Below are positions 23,328 to 31,581 of a stretch of DNA of 64,000 bases, piece after piece (positions within the stretch are counted from its first letter, which is position 1; the number at the start of each line of letters is the position of its first letter). The notes under the pieces are model-generated. The model was not told the DNA's origin, made no database searches, and saw only the letters and a list, made by a program, of their open reading frames with translations. The stretch is from JAQTRU01 sp041645555 (lineage in GTDB: Bacteria > Patescibacteriota > Patescibacteriia > Patescibacteriales > JAQTRU01), in the NCBI GenBank assembly GCA_041645555.1, contig JBAZPX010000003.1, positions 1 through 64,000 on the forward strand. Reading direction: 5' to 3'. A program made the translations under genes and the position numbers.

Positions 23328-24542
23328 ATGGCAAAAGTTATAACGGACAAAGACAAAATTGAGGAAGTTTTAGAGCGGGGAGTGGAAAATATTTATCCCA
23401 ATCGCGAGGAGCTGGAGAAATTTTTATTGTCGGGGAAGAAATTAAGGATTTATAACGGCATTGATCCAACGGGCGAATTGCACATAGGCCACGGGGTGGT
23501 CTTAAAAAAACTTCGCCAATTTCAGGATTTAGGGCATGAAGTAATTGTTTTAATTGGTGATTTCACCGCCCGGATTGGCGATCCGACCGATAAATTATCC
23601 GCCCGCAAGAAATTATCAAAAAAACAGGTTGAAGAAAATTCAGCTAATTATAAAAAGCTTATTGGGAAAATTTTAGATTTAAAAAAATCAAATGTCCGAT
23701 TTTTGCATAACGAGAAATGGACCAACAAGTTAAGGCCGGAGGATATGCTTGAACTCGCTTCTTATTTTACGGTTTCCCGGCTGCTGGAGCGCGATATGTT
23801 CCAGGAAAGAATCAAGCAAGAGAAAGAAATTTATGTCCATGAATTTTTATATCCTATCTTTCAGGCTTATGACAGCGTCACCATGGATGTTGATATGGAA
23901 ATCGGCGGCAATGACCAGACGTTTAATATGTTAGCTGGCCGGACTTTGATGAGAAAAATGAAAAATAAAGAAAAATTTGTTCTGACTACTAAGTTGTTAG
24001 TTGATTCTGCCGGAAAGAAAATGGGCAAAACCGAAGGCAATATGGTTAATCTAGATGAGAAACCTTGGAATATGTATGGCAAAATTATGTCTTGGTCGGA
24101 CGGGCTTATCGGGATAGGCTTTGAGATTTGTACCAACTTGCCTTTTGACGAAGCGAAAAAAATGCAGGCAGAATTGAATGAGGGGAAAATTAATCCCAGA
24201 GATTTAAAAATGAAATTGGCTTATGAAATTGTAAAAATTTATCATGGCGAAAAAGAAGCTAAGGCGGCGCAGGATTATTTTATTAAAACTATACAAAAGA
24301 AGGAAACGCCGGATGAAGTTAAGAGTAAAAAGCTAAAAGTAAAAAGTATAAATATAGTTGATCTATTGGTGGAGGTGGAACTGGCGAGCAGCAAGAGCGA
24401 AGCGCGGCGCTTAATTGAGCAGGGAGGTATAAAAGTAGATGAAAAAGTTGTAAAAGATATTAACGTGAAAGTTGAAGCGACAAAAGATGGTATTTTGATA
24501 CAGAGAGGAAAGAGGCAGTTCGTCAGAGTAGTTGGTAGTTAA
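23328..24542 (+). CDS. tyrS: Tyrosyl-tRNA synthetase
   Basis: A 404-aa class-I synthetase that charges tRNA-Tyr. The HIGH motif is at 52-55 (LHIGHGVVL), the tyrosine/tRNA site has NDQTFNML, and the KMSKS counterpart is KKMGKTEG (~230). A C-terminal S4 RNA-binding domain (~340-400) has SSKSEARRLIEQGGIKVD. It begins a synthetase-rich stretch (tyrS, argS, glyS). The segment DEVKSKKLKVKSINI before the S4 domain is Lys-rich and low complexity, a likely tolerated insertion. Confidence 0.97.
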   Translation: MAKVITDKDKIEEVLERGVENIYPNREELEKFLLSGKKLRIYNGIDPTGELHIGHGVVLKKLRQFQDLGHEVIVLIGDFTARIGDPTDKLSARKKLSKKQVEENSANYKKLIGKILDLKKSNVRFLHNEKWTNKLRPEDMLELASYFTVSRLLERDMFQERIKQEKEIYVHEFLYPIFQAYDSVTMDVDMEIGGNDQTFNMLAGRTLMRKMKNKEKFVLTTKLLVDSAGKKMGKTEGNMVNLDEKPWNMYGKIMSWSDGLIGIGFEICTNLPFDEAKKMQAELNEGKINPRDLKMKLAYEIVKIYHGEKEAKAAQDYFIKTIQKKETPDEVKSKKLKVKSINIVDLLVEVELASSKSEARRLIEQGGIKVDEKVVKDINVKVEATKDGILIQRGKRQFVRVVGS

Positions 24543-24545
24543 TTT

Positions 24546-24571
24546 GACGCTTCGCTAGGACCTGCTTTTGT
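24546..24571 (+). repeat. Dispersed 26-nt repeat, copy 1
   Basis: GACGCTTCGCTAGGACCT followed by GCTTTTGT. It recurs at 30456-30481 with one difference. Confidence 0.7.
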
Positions 24572-24650
24572 CATCCGGCCTTTTTTTTCTTTGTCATCCC
24601 GGCCTCCGAGCCGGGATCCAGGGTCAGGCGGCACGGACGCTGCATATAAC

Positions 24651-24794
24651 ATGAAGGGGGAAAGAAATTATTACGTCTATATTTTAGCCAGTAGAAGAAA
24701 TGGCACATTATATATTGGCGTGACTAATAATTTATTAAATAGAGGTTTCCAGCACAAAATAAAAAAAGTAATTACCGAAAATTTTTCTTTATAA
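24651..24794 (+). pseudogene. Truncated GIY-YIG endonuclease
   Basis: From ATG 24651 the product begins NYYVYILASRRNGTLYIGVTNNLLNR, the standard N-terminal half with YVY, YIG and the catalytic Arg region. It then runs out after 47 residues (FQHKIKKVITENFSL). The rest of the domain, including the catalytic Glu, is missing, so it should be inactive. It differs in subfamily from the other two GIY-YIG genes here. It sits just inside the left arm of the inverted-repeat element. Confidence 0.8.
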
Positions 24795-24820
24795 TTAAAT
24801 CTATTTGTTTGTCGTAGAAT

Positions 24821-25309
24821 ATGTCAAAATTAATAAATTATAGGGATATCCCAGTTGAAAAATGGTCGAAATCATTAAATATAAAATGGAGTTTCGATTT
24901 AAAAAATCAAGTATATGACCGGTACAGGGAAGAGGCATATTATGATGATGGCACTCAATTTATAGCTGGCTGGGTAAATATGGATGTTTTTTTTCACTCC
25001 ATACCTAAATTACATCAATTAAAGGGTAATGATATTTGGAAGTATAGAAATGTAAATAAAATAAACGGAGCAATAAATTTTTGGAAAAAGGGAGGAAAAA
25101 TGACACCACCTATTATTGATACATTGGTAAATTATTCTAAATCGGCTAGACTGCCAATTTTAAAGATAAAAGATGGAATAATTATCAGAGCAGGATTCCA
25201 TAGATTTTCAGTCTGTTGTCTGGTTAATTTAGATGAAATGCCATTTTTTACACCAGTAGAATCACAAAAAGATGTTGAGGCAAAATTAGGGGTTGTTCGT
25301 TGGGTTTAA
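24821..25309 (+). CDS. Unknown protein with ParB/Srx-like segment
   Basis: A 162-aa protein. The C-terminal third (PILKIKDGIIIRAGFHRFSVCCLVNLDEMPFF) resembles the ParB/sulfiredoxin nuclease-like core, where a G.HR motif binds or cleaves a phosphate. The N-terminal part (YRDIPVEKWSKSLNIKWSF) is not recognised. It is lower in GC than its neighbours and lies wholly between two inverted-repeat arms with a nuclease remnant, so it may be cargo. The fold call is tentative. Confidence 0.6.
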   Translation: MSKLINYRDIPVEKWSKSLNIKWSFDLKNQVYDRYREEAYYDDGTQFIAGWVNMDVFFHSIPKLHQLKGNDIWKYRNVNKINGAINFWKKGGKMTPPIIDTLVNYSKSARLPILKIKDGIIIRAGFHRFSVCCLVNLDEMPFFTPVESQKDVEAKLGVVRWV

Positions 25310-25438
25310 ATTATAATTTTTTTAAAACCATTTCAACTATATCCCAAGCTCTGAAATTTATTTGTAGTTTGTACGGTTTAACCCTGGATTCCCGCCTGTG
25401 CGGGAATGACAGTAACGGGGGGCACTAACATTAAGACT

Positions 25439-27202
25439 ATGTATACTTTAGAAAAAATAAAAGAACATATTGCGGAAAAAATAAATAAGGCGCTTGGCGG
25501 GACTTCGACTGGCTTCCCTCAACGAAGTTCGGGACAGGCAGCACGGGGGATTATCCAGGCGTCGGCTTTAGTTTATCCGCCGGAATCGGCAATGGGAGAT
25601 TTAAGTTTGTCTTGCTTCCAGTTAGTAAAAGCGACAAAAAAATCTCCGGCCGAGTCAGCGGATTTTCTAATCGGCAAGATTTCGGCTGATGATATGGTTG
25701 TTAATTTGAGAGCGGTTGGTCCGTATCTTAATTTTACGATTAACAAAGAATATTTAACCGGGGAAGTGATAAAAGAAATATTTAAAGAGAAGGAGGGGTA
25801 TGGAAAAAATAAATCAGGCAAAAGCGAAAAAGTAATGATAGAATATTCCAACGCCAATACCCACAAAGAATATCATGTCGGGCATCTGCGTAATATCTGC
25901 TACGGGGAAGCGGTCAGGAGTATTTTAGAAGTTAACGGATATAAAGTAATTCCGGTTTCCTATATTAATGATTTTGGCATCCATGTGGCCAAGACTTTAT
26001 GGAATTATGAAAATTTCATAAAAGAAAAAAAATTGGGAGAAAAAGTAGAAGCGATGCCAGCCGAAGAAAAAGGTTATCTTCTTGGAGAAATTTATGTTGA
26101 CGCCTGTAGGCGGGAGGAAAAAGATAAAACCGCCAAGACCATGGTCGGCTTTATGATGAAGAAAATTGAAAGCCGGAAAGGCGCTGAATTTGAGCTTTGG
26201 CAGAAAACCAGAGACTGGAGCATAAAATATTTTGATAAAATTTACAAAGAATTGGGAGTTGAATTTAAGGAAATTTTTTACGAAAGCCAGTTTATAGACA
26301 AGGGTTTAAAAATGGTGAAAGAACTTTTGGCTAAAGGGATTTTGAAAAAAAGCGAAGGGGCGGTGATTGCTGATTTGGAAAAATTAGGCGTGCTTTTATT
26401 CCTGCGTTCGGACGGCACCGCCCTTTATCCGGTCGCGGATATCCCCCTGGCAATTGAGAAATTTAAGAAATATAAAATTAAAAAATCGATTTATGTCGTG
26501 GATATCCGGCAGGGCTTGTATTTTAAGCAATTAATTTCTTTGCTTCGCCAGATGGGATATAACCAGGAAATTATTCATCTTGGCTATGAATTTGTAAAAT
26601 TACCTTCGGGCATGATGTCTTCCCGGACCGGCAATGTTATTACCTATAGGAGTTTAAAAGAGGAGATGCTTAGTCAAGCTATAAAAGAAACGAGAAAGAG
26701 GCATAAGGACTGGCCGCAGAAAAGAGTGGAAGAAGCGGCAGGAAAAATCACTTTGGGCGCGATGAAATTTGAGATGATGAAAGTTAGCGCCGGCAGCGTT
26801 ATTACTTTTGATACGGCCAAGGCCCTGCAGTTTGAAGGCTATACCGCGGCTTATCTGCAATATACGTACGCCAGGATTCAGAGTATATTTAAAAAGGCAA
26901 AAGGCAAAAGGCAAAAGGCAAAAGTTGATAATTTGAAAGAAGAAAAAGAAAATAATTTAATTATCAAGCTGGCGAAATATCCGGAAGCGGTTAGAAAAGC
27001 CGGGGAGAGTTATGACCCGGCGGAAATTTCCAAGTATTTATTTGAACTAGGGCAGGATTTTAATGATTATTATCATAGCGTGCCGGTTTTAAAAGCCGAT
27101 GATGATATTCGCGAAGCAAGACTGGCAATGCTGGCCGCTATCAGCCAGGTATTGAAAAATGGGTTAGAATTATTAGGGATAGAGGCGATGGAAGAAATGT
27201 AA
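25439..27202 (+). CDS. argS: Arginyl-tRNA synthetase
   Basis: A 587-aa class-I synthetase. I chose ATG 25439 (MYTLEKIKEHI), which follows the element arm, over a frame extending into the repeat. The HIGH motif reads HVGH (~146) in SNANTHKEYHVGHLRN, the KMSKS loop region is MMSSRTGN (~393), and a C-terminal DALR anticodon-binding helical domain follows. Two insertions look repeat-derived: GTSTGFPQRSSGQAARG near residue 20, encoded by a palindromic ACTTCG..CGAAGT segment, and a Lys-rich KKAKGKRQKAK encoded by a 7-bp tandem repeat. Confidence 0.96.
   Translation: MYTLEKIKEHIAEKINKALGGTSTGFPQRSSGQAARGIIQASALVYPPESAMGDLSLSCFQLVKATKKSPAESADFLIGKISADDMVVNLRAVGPYLNFTINKEYLTGEVIKEIFKEKEGYGKNKSGKSEKVMIEYSNANTHKEYHVGHLRNICYGEAVRSILEVNGYKVIPVSYINDFGIHVAKTLWNYENFIKEKKLGEKVEAMPAEEKGYLLGEIYVDACRREEKDKTAKTMVGFMMKKIESRKGAEFELWQKTRDWSIKYFDKIYKELGVEFKEIFYESQFIDKGLKMVKELLAKGILKKSEGAVIADLEKLGVLLFLRSDGTALYPVADIPLAIEKFKKYKIKKSIYVVDIRQGLYFKQLISLLRQMGYNQEIIHLGYEFVKLPSGMMSSRTGNVITYRSLKEEMLSQAIKETRKRHKDWPQKRVEEAAGKITLGAMKFEMMKVSAGSVITFDTAKALQFEGYTAAYLQYTYARIQSIFKKAKGKRQKAKVDNLKEEKENNLIIKLAKYPEAVRKAGESYDPAEISKYLFELGQDFNDYYHSVPVLKADDDIREARLAMLAAISQVLKNGLELLGIEAMEEM
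26896..26923 (+). repeat. 7-bp tandem repeat in argS
   Basis: Four perfect units of GGCAAAA in coding sequence. Gain or loss of one unit would shift the frame. Confidence 0.9.
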
Positions 27203-27216
27203 ATATTATTAATAAT

Positions 27217-27633
27217 ATGGGAGTAGTTAAGAAAAAATTAATGGTTGTCGGTAATTGGGCAGTAATTGTAAAAAGTAAAAAAGTACTGATGGTTAAAAGA
27301 GATGATCAGGAAATATTGGGAGCCGGAACCTGGAGCATCCCAGGCGGTAAATCCGAGAAAGGAAAAGATTGCTATAAGAATTTAGATAGGGAAGTTTTAG
27401 AGGAATCAAATTTAAAAATAAAGAATCCTGAATTTCTCTTGCATCTGGCTTGGCCCAGGGAAAACGATTGGGTAATGGGATTTTTCTGGTTAGTTGATTA
27501 TAAATCAGGTCAGGTTAAATTAAACCGCGAGCATACAGACTATAAGTGGATTTCCGGAGAAGAGGCTAAAAAGATTAAGACAACAAAGATGGTTAAGCGT
27601 ATTTTAGAAGAAGCTTTTAAAAATATAAAATAA
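27217..27633 (+). CDS. NUDIX hydrolase
   Basis: A 138-aa NUDIX protein. The box reads GGKSEKGKDCYKNLDREVLEE: the catalytic REVLEE helix is intact, but the early Glu of the G-x5-E consensus is Lys. NUDIX enzymes split nucleoside diphosphates linked to X, often as house-cleaning. The stop lies 5 nt before glyS, so the two are co-transcribed. The substrate could be an oxidised nucleotide or a sugar nucleotide; WPRENDWVMGFFWLVDY gives no clue. Confidence 0.88.
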   Translation: MGVVKKKLMVVGNWAVIVKSKKVLMVKRDDQEILGAGTWSIPGGKSEKGKDCYKNLDREVLEESNLKIKNPEFLLHLAWPRENDWVMGFFWLVDYKSGQVKLNREHTDYKWISGEEAKKIKTTKMVKRILEEAFKNIK

Positions 27634-27638
27634 ATTAT

Positions 27639-29024
27639 ATGACAAAAAATGAGTTAATGGAGAAAATTGTGTCTTTAACTAAGAGGCGGGGTTTTGTTTT
27701 TCCCAGCTCGGAAATTTACGGGGGCCTGGCCGCGGTTTACGATTACGGGCCTTACGGCGTTGAGCTGGCGAACAATATCAAGCGGGCCTGGTGGCGCGAA
27801 ATGGTGCAACTGCGGGAAGATATCGTCGGCTTGGATTCAGCCATTTTTATGCACCCGAAAATTTGGGAAGCCAGCGGGCACGTTGCCGGTTTTGCCGATC
27901 CGCTAGTCGAATGCAAGAAATGCCATATTCGCCTAAGGCTTGACCATCTTTTGGAAGATATCGGCGTTCAGGCGGATGAAAAAATGTCTGAACAGGAAAT
28001 TGACCTTGCATTTAAAGAAAATAAAGCGAAAATCAAATGCCAAAGCTGCGGCGGCAAAGAATTTACGGATGTTAAGAAATTTAATTTATTGGTTAAATCA
28101 AATTTGGGAAATTTTACTGAAGATTGGACAAAAGAACCGACTTATTTAAGGGGCGAGACCTGCCAGGGAATTTATGTTAATTATAAAAATGTCTTGGACT
28201 CAAGCCGGGTAAAAATACCTTTTGGCATCGCTCAGATCGGCAAGGCTTTCCGCAATGAAATTACCGCCCGGCAATTTATTTTCCGCACGCGCGAATTTGA
28301 ACAGATGGAGATGCAGTATTTTACCAGTCCTCAAGAAGATATGAAGGAATATAAAAAACTTAAAGATTATAGGTGGAATTTTTACTTATCTTTGGGGATT
28401 GATAAAAAAAATTTGAAATGGATGAAACACAAAAATTTAGTTTTTTACGCCAAGGAAGCTTATGATATCGAATATAATTTTCCCTTCGGCTTTAAAGAGC
28501 TTGAGGGTGTTCACGCTAGAGGAAATTATGATTTAACCCAGCATCAAAAATTTTCCGGGAAAGACCTTTCTTATGTTGATCCGGCAACTCAAGAAAAATA
28601 TATCCCGCATATCATAGAATCGTCTGCCGGCGTGGGAAGAATTTTTTTAGCGGTTTTAACCGAGGCCTATTGCGAAGAGAAGATTGGCGATGAAACCAGA
28701 ACCGTTTTAAAGCTTGATAAGAAACTTTCGCCTATAAAAGTGGCGGTTTTCCCGTTAATGAGAAACAAACCAGAATTAGTGAATAAAGCCAAGGATATTT
28801 TTAATGATTTGAAGATGGAATTTATGTGCGAGTTTGATGATAACGGTAATGTGGGGAAGCGCTATCGCCGGCAGGACGAAATCGGCACGCCTTATTGCAT
28901 TACCGTAGACTTTGACAGTCTGGAAAAAGACGACGTAACCGTGCGCGACCGCGATAGTATGAAGCAGGTGAGGGTAAAGATAAAAGAATTGAGGGAGTAT
29001 TTTAAGGAGAGGCTGGAGAAATAG
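27639..29024 (+). CDS. glyS: Glycyl-tRNA synthetase, dimeric class II type
   Basis: A 461-aa single-chain GlyRS of the alpha2 type. Motif 1 region FVFPSSEIYGGLAAVYDYGPYG is diagnostic. A Cys-rich segment (CKKCHIRL..CQSCGGKEF) gives a zinc site at ~95-155. Motif 2 has FRNEITARQFIFRTREFEQMEMQ and motif 3 the ESSAGVGRIFLA region. A C-terminal HGTP anticodon-binding domain (VAVFPLMRNKPELV onward) completes it. Length is normal. A bidirectional terminator follows. Confidence 0.97.
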   Translation: MTKNELMEKIVSLTKRRGFVFPSSEIYGGLAAVYDYGPYGVELANNIKRAWWREMVQLREDIVGLDSAIFMHPKIWEASGHVAGFADPLVECKKCHIRLRLDHLLEDIGVQADEKMSEQEIDLAFKENKAKIKCQSCGGKEFTDVKKFNLLVKSNLGNFTEDWTKEPTYLRGETCQGIYVNYKNVLDSSRVKIPFGIAQIGKAFRNEITARQFIFRTREFEQMEMQYFTSPQEDMKEYKKLKDYRWNFYLSLGIDKKNLKWMKHKNLVFYAKEAYDIEYNFPFGFKELEGVHARGNYDLTQHQKFSGKDLSYVDPATQEKYIPHIIESSAGVGRIFLAVLTEAYCEEKIGDETRTVLKLDKKLSPIKVAVFPLMRNKPELVNKAKDIFNDLKMEFMCEFDDNGNVGKRYRRQDEIGTPYCITVDFDSLEKDDVTVRDRDSMKQVRVKIKELREYFKERLEK

Positions 29025-29080
29025 GATTCTTAAGATTCTTGGGATTTTTAGGATTATTGGGAATTGATCTAAAATAAAAA

Positions 29081-29116
29081 GAAGCGGAACGCTTAAAAGT
29101 TGTTCCGCTTTTTTAT
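29081..29116. terminator. Bidirectional terminator for glyS and the 61-aa gene
   Basis: AAGCGGAAC pairs perfectly with GTTCCGCTT; both strands continue into T-rich runs. Confidence 0.85.
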
Positions 29117-29133
29117 TCAGGAATACCAGATTT

Positions 29134-29319
29134 TTAGACTGGAAGGGGTCTTGGCTGCCCTTGGCGATGGGGGAAAGTGCCCCTAGGCATTTTATTTTTG
29201 GTGGTAGTGGTATCTTTTTCTGAAAGATCCGTAACTGAAATCTGCGAAAGATTACCCAATTCTCTCGCCCGTCGGTTCTTTAGACTATGTAGCCGCGTTG
29301 AAGTTCTGACCTGTCCCAT
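29134..29319 (-). CDS. Small basic protein, 61 aa
   Basis: It starts at an ATG preceded by AAAGGGGG at good spacing. The product is basic and low complexity (Arg, Lys, Thr, Pro), with STRLHSLKNRRARELGNL and a PRGTFPHRQGQPRPLPV tail. It has no Cys, no membrane segment and no recognised family. A perfect consensus promoter lies ~50 nt upstream and a terminator follows, so it is a strong single-gene unit. A nucleic-acid-binding role is only a guess from charge. Confidence 0.6.
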   Translation of the reverse strand: MGQVRTSTRLHSLKNRRARELGNLSQISVTDLSEKDTTTTKNKMPRGTFPHRQGQPRPLPV

Positions 29320-29373
29320 GGCTTAACCCCCTTTATAAAGAGTGAAAATTTGTTTTTTTTATTGTCTCTTTAT

Positions 29374-29402
29374 ATTATAAGACGTATAAGTCAAGTTGTC
29401 AA
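29374..29402 (-). promoter_or_regulatory. Full-consensus promoter
   Basis: On the minus strand: TTGACA, exactly 17 nt, TATAAT. It is the best sigma-70 match in the window. Confidence 0.85.
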
Positions 29403-29433
29403 AAACGAAAGGTAATTCTATAATTAAAATATG

Positions 29434-29577
29434 CCTCACTCCCTCTCCCCCTGCCCCTCTCCCGCTCTTGTCATCGCGGGCGCGGGGAGCTAGGGAAAAG
29501 ACTTTAAAATAGTTCCCTTCTCCCCGCCCAAGTTTCTCGCAGAAATTTGAGTGGGGAGAAGGGTTAGGGATGAGGGG
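29434..29577. repeat. C/G-rich inverted-repeat element
   Basis: CCTCACTCCCTCTCCCC on the left and GGGGAGAAGGGTTAGGGATG on the right are degenerate inverted copies, with more internal CCCCGC/GCGGGG pairs. It belongs to the widespread CCCTAACCCTCTCCC-type repeat. It holds no gene. Confidence 0.5.
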
Positions 29578-29582
29578 AAAAT

Positions 29583-30440
29583 ATGCCTGCCAAGCTTTAT
29601 AAAATTTTACTGGTTTTTGGCATAGTGGCGGTTTTATTAGCGGTCCCGATTTTCGTTTTTTCTTACAATCCGTCTCGAGAACTGGAAGTTAGTTTTTTGG
29701 ACGTTGGCCAGGGCGACGCGATTTTAATTAAATCGCCGATGGGGCAAAATATTTTAATTGACGGCGGACCGGACAGTAAAGTCATAGAAGGGCTGGGGAA
29801 AAATTTGCCTTTTTGGGATAAGCGGATTGATTTAATGGTTTTAACCCATCCCCACGATGACCATGTGACCGGCTTAATTGAGGTGATAGAACGATATAGC
29901 GTAAAAAAGATTGTTTATACCGGCGTTATCCACGATGCGCCGAACTATCTGGAATGGCTGGGAAAAATAAGAGAAAGAAAAATACCCCTCGTAATTATTG
30001 ACCGGCCGCAAAAGATTGTTTTGGGCGATGATTGCTATTTAGAAATAATATCCCCGCGCAAAAGTTTATTGGGCCGGGAAACAGATAATCTAAATAATAG
30101 CTCTATAGTGGCTAAGTTAGTTTATGGCCAGACGAAATTCTTGCTGGCGGGCGATGCCGAGATAGAAGTGGAAAAAGAATTGCTCTCCGGTGGCGGTGAT
30201 TTGTCCGCCCAAGTTTTAAAAGCCGGCCATCATAGCTCTGATACTTCTTCTAGCGAGGATTTTTTAGAAGCGGTTAGCCCCCAAATAGCCGTAATCCAGG
30301 TTGGCAAAGACAATGATTTCGGCCACCCCAATTTAAGAATTTTAAAAAGACTGGAAAGAATTGGGGCCAAAGTTTTTAGAACCGATGTTGACGAAACCAT
30401 AAAGCTGGTTAGCGATGGAGGAAAAATAAGTGAGAAATAA
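29583..30440 (+). CDS. ComEC/Rec2-like metallo-beta-lactamase-fold protein
   Basis: A 285-aa protein with one N-terminal transmembrane helix (~8-27) and a secreted or membrane-facing MBL domain: LDVGQGDAILI, LIDGGPDS, LTHPHDDHVTG (~88-98), LLAGDAE, LKAGHHSSDTSSSEDF. This is the extracellular hydrolase domain found at the C-terminus of the ComEC DNA-uptake channel, here as a free protein. In CPR, separate ComEC-like hydrolases are frequent. It may trim incoming DNA. The channel part is not in the window. Confidence 0.88.
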   Translation: MPAKLYKILLVFGIVAVLLAVPIFVFSYNPSRELEVSFLDVGQGDAILIKSPMGQNILIDGGPDSKVIEGLGKNLPFWDKRIDLMVLTHPHDDHVTGLIEVIERYSVKKIVYTGVIHDAPNYLEWLGKIRERKIPLVIIDRPQKIVLGDDCYLEIISPRKSLLGRETDNLNNSSIVAKLVYGQTKFLLAGDAEIEVEKELLSGGGDLSAQVLKAGHHSSDTSSSEDFLEAVSPQIAVIQVGKDNDFGHPNLRILKRLERIGAKVFRTDVDETIKLVSDGGKISEK

Positions 30441-30455
30441 GAAAAATAAACAGGG

Positions 30456-30605
30456 GACGCTTCGCTAGGACCTACTTTTGTAACCAAAAGTAGGCAATCC
30501 CGAGGCCTCGGGACGGGGGCCTCCCGCCGTCGCTAAAGCTATGGCGGGCAAGCAATTCTTAGCTCAGCCTGCCCCGCAGTATTGCGGGGTTCGGCCCCCG
30601 AACCC
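30456..30605. repeat. Palindrome-rich repeat cluster
   Basis: It starts with the second copy of the 26-nt dispersed repeat (30456-30481). Then follow CTACTTTTG..CAAAAGTAG, CCCGAGGCCTCGGG, CCCGCC..GGCGGG and CCCCGCAGTATTGCGGGG hairpins. No gene is supported in 30441-30740. Confidence 0.55.
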
Positions 30606-30740
30606 CTTGGTGATTTTAACATCGAGTATTAGAGTTAATAAGAGATAATGAAGAGATAATAGAAAGACAGGTTAAATTCAAAAAACACCATAAATATTGG
30701 TGTTTTTTTGATTGTCTTATGGATTGACCGCGTAAGGGGG

Positions 30741-30769
30741 TTGACAAGACTATTTTTGTATGCTAAGAT
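30741..30769 (+). promoter_or_regulatory. Promoter of candidate RNA
   Basis: Perfect TTGACA, 17-nt spacer, TAAGAT with extended TGC. Confidence 0.65.
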
Positions 30770-30776
30770 ACCAAGT

Positions 30777-30985
30777 TAACAATTGAAGGCCGTTTTAAAC
30801 GGGTCAGGCACGACAAGCATGGGGATTTTCTTATTAGGGTTTTTAGGCCTATAATAGGAAGTAAAATAAGTAATTAAATTAATCCAGATATGCCGGTCAA
30901 GAAGAGGAATTTTTGTTTTCTGTTTTAGGCTTAGAAACACCTAAAGGAAATTTTCTTGCCTGCCCGTTTAAGTCGGTCTTTTTTT
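30777..30985 (+). ncRNA. Candidate ~210-nt structured RNA with closed ends (6S-like layout)
   Basis: The 5' part GGCCGTTTTAAACGGGTCAGGCA (30788-30810) pairs over its length with TTGCCTGCCCGTTTAAGTCGGTC (30956-30978), and a seven-T run follows at once. Internal hairpins include TTTAGG..CCTAAA (30924-30945). A promoter lies just upstream. Length and terminal closure recall 6S RNA, but no conserved bubble was verified. Confidence 0.5.
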
Positions 30986-31044
30986 GTTGCAAATGCTATC
31001 CCGCTAGAGCGGGACAGGCGAAGAAGATATTCAAATTAAAGTAA

Positions 31045-31073
31045 TTGACCCAAGTTTAAATTAGTGGTATGTT
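31045..31073 (+). promoter_or_regulatory. Promoter of the DUF2958 gene
   Basis: TTGACC, 17-nt spacer, TATGTT with extended TGG. Confidence 0.5.
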
Positions 31074-31134
31074 GAAATAACAAAAAAAGTGAATTTGATC
31101 TTTCGTTCTCATGTAGAGGGAAAGGAGAACTATT

Positions 31135-31458
31135 ATGTTAAATCCGCCCACCAAGGACCAGCTTAACCAAATACCGCAGCTACGCGAGACAGAGAGTATC
31201 CCGGATGAAGAAAAAATGATTTACCTGCATTTTTTCCACGGTAATTGTCATTGGTTCATTGCTGAATTTGATGGAGAGAATACTTTCTTTGGATGTGCAG
31301 TCTCGGATGATGGCTCGGGGAAGCCCAACTGGAGAGATATCGATTTTTCAGATCTCAAATTGATCTGCGTTGATAGCCTTCAAGTTTCATGCGAACCAGG
31401 ATGGGTAGTTAAGAAAGTTTCTGATATTGATATCATCAGACGTAGTATACTTTTATAA
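31135..31458 (+). CDS. DUF2958-like protein
   Basis: A 107-aa protein. The early LTK-type head (PTKDQLNQIPQLRETE) and the central strand pair with YLHFFHGNCHWFIAEFDGENTFFGC match the DUF2958 pattern (phage/plasmid-linked proteins of unknown function). The strong SD AAAGGAG lies 7 nt before the ATG. It is monocistronic, with its own promoter and terminator. In other bacteria the family travels with mobile elements, so recent acquisition is possible. Confidence 0.7.
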   Translation: MLNPPTKDQLNQIPQLRETESIPDEEKMIYLHFFHGNCHWFIAEFDGENTFFGCAVSDDGSGKPNWRDIDFSDLKLICVDSLQVSCEPGWVVKKVSDIDIIRRSILL

Positions 31459-31530
31459 CCGCTTCTTTGATTTTAAAAGATGGTAAGAGGGAGAGAAAAT
31501 TTGCGCGCAACCGCCAAGTTTGATACAAAA

Positions 31531-31560
31531 CCGCCGGACATGGAGTTCGGCGGTATTTTT
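31531..31560 (+). terminator. Terminator of the DUF2958 gene
   Basis: CCGCCGGAC pairs perfectly with GTTCGGCGG, followed by TATTTTTATTT. Confidence 0.8.
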
Positions 31561-31581
31561 ATTTAAATAGATTTTTCATCT

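Larger units (their letters stand above)
24592..25411. mobile_element. Inverted-repeat element with GIY-YIG remnant and a ParB-like cargo gene
   Basis: The left arm 24592-24624 (TGTCATCCCGGC..GCCGGGATCCAGGGT) and right arm 25381-25411 (ACCCTGGATTCCCGC..GCGGGAATGACA) are inverted copies, each with its own small palindrome. Inside are a truncated GIY-YIG gene and one intact gene. This arm family is common in bacteria next to GIY-YIG genes. Confidence 0.55.

Noticed and set aside
30812..30860. Eleven-codon frame MGIFLLGFLGL inside the 210-nt RNA
   Set aside because: No SD and it lies within predicted stems; it looks like chance.
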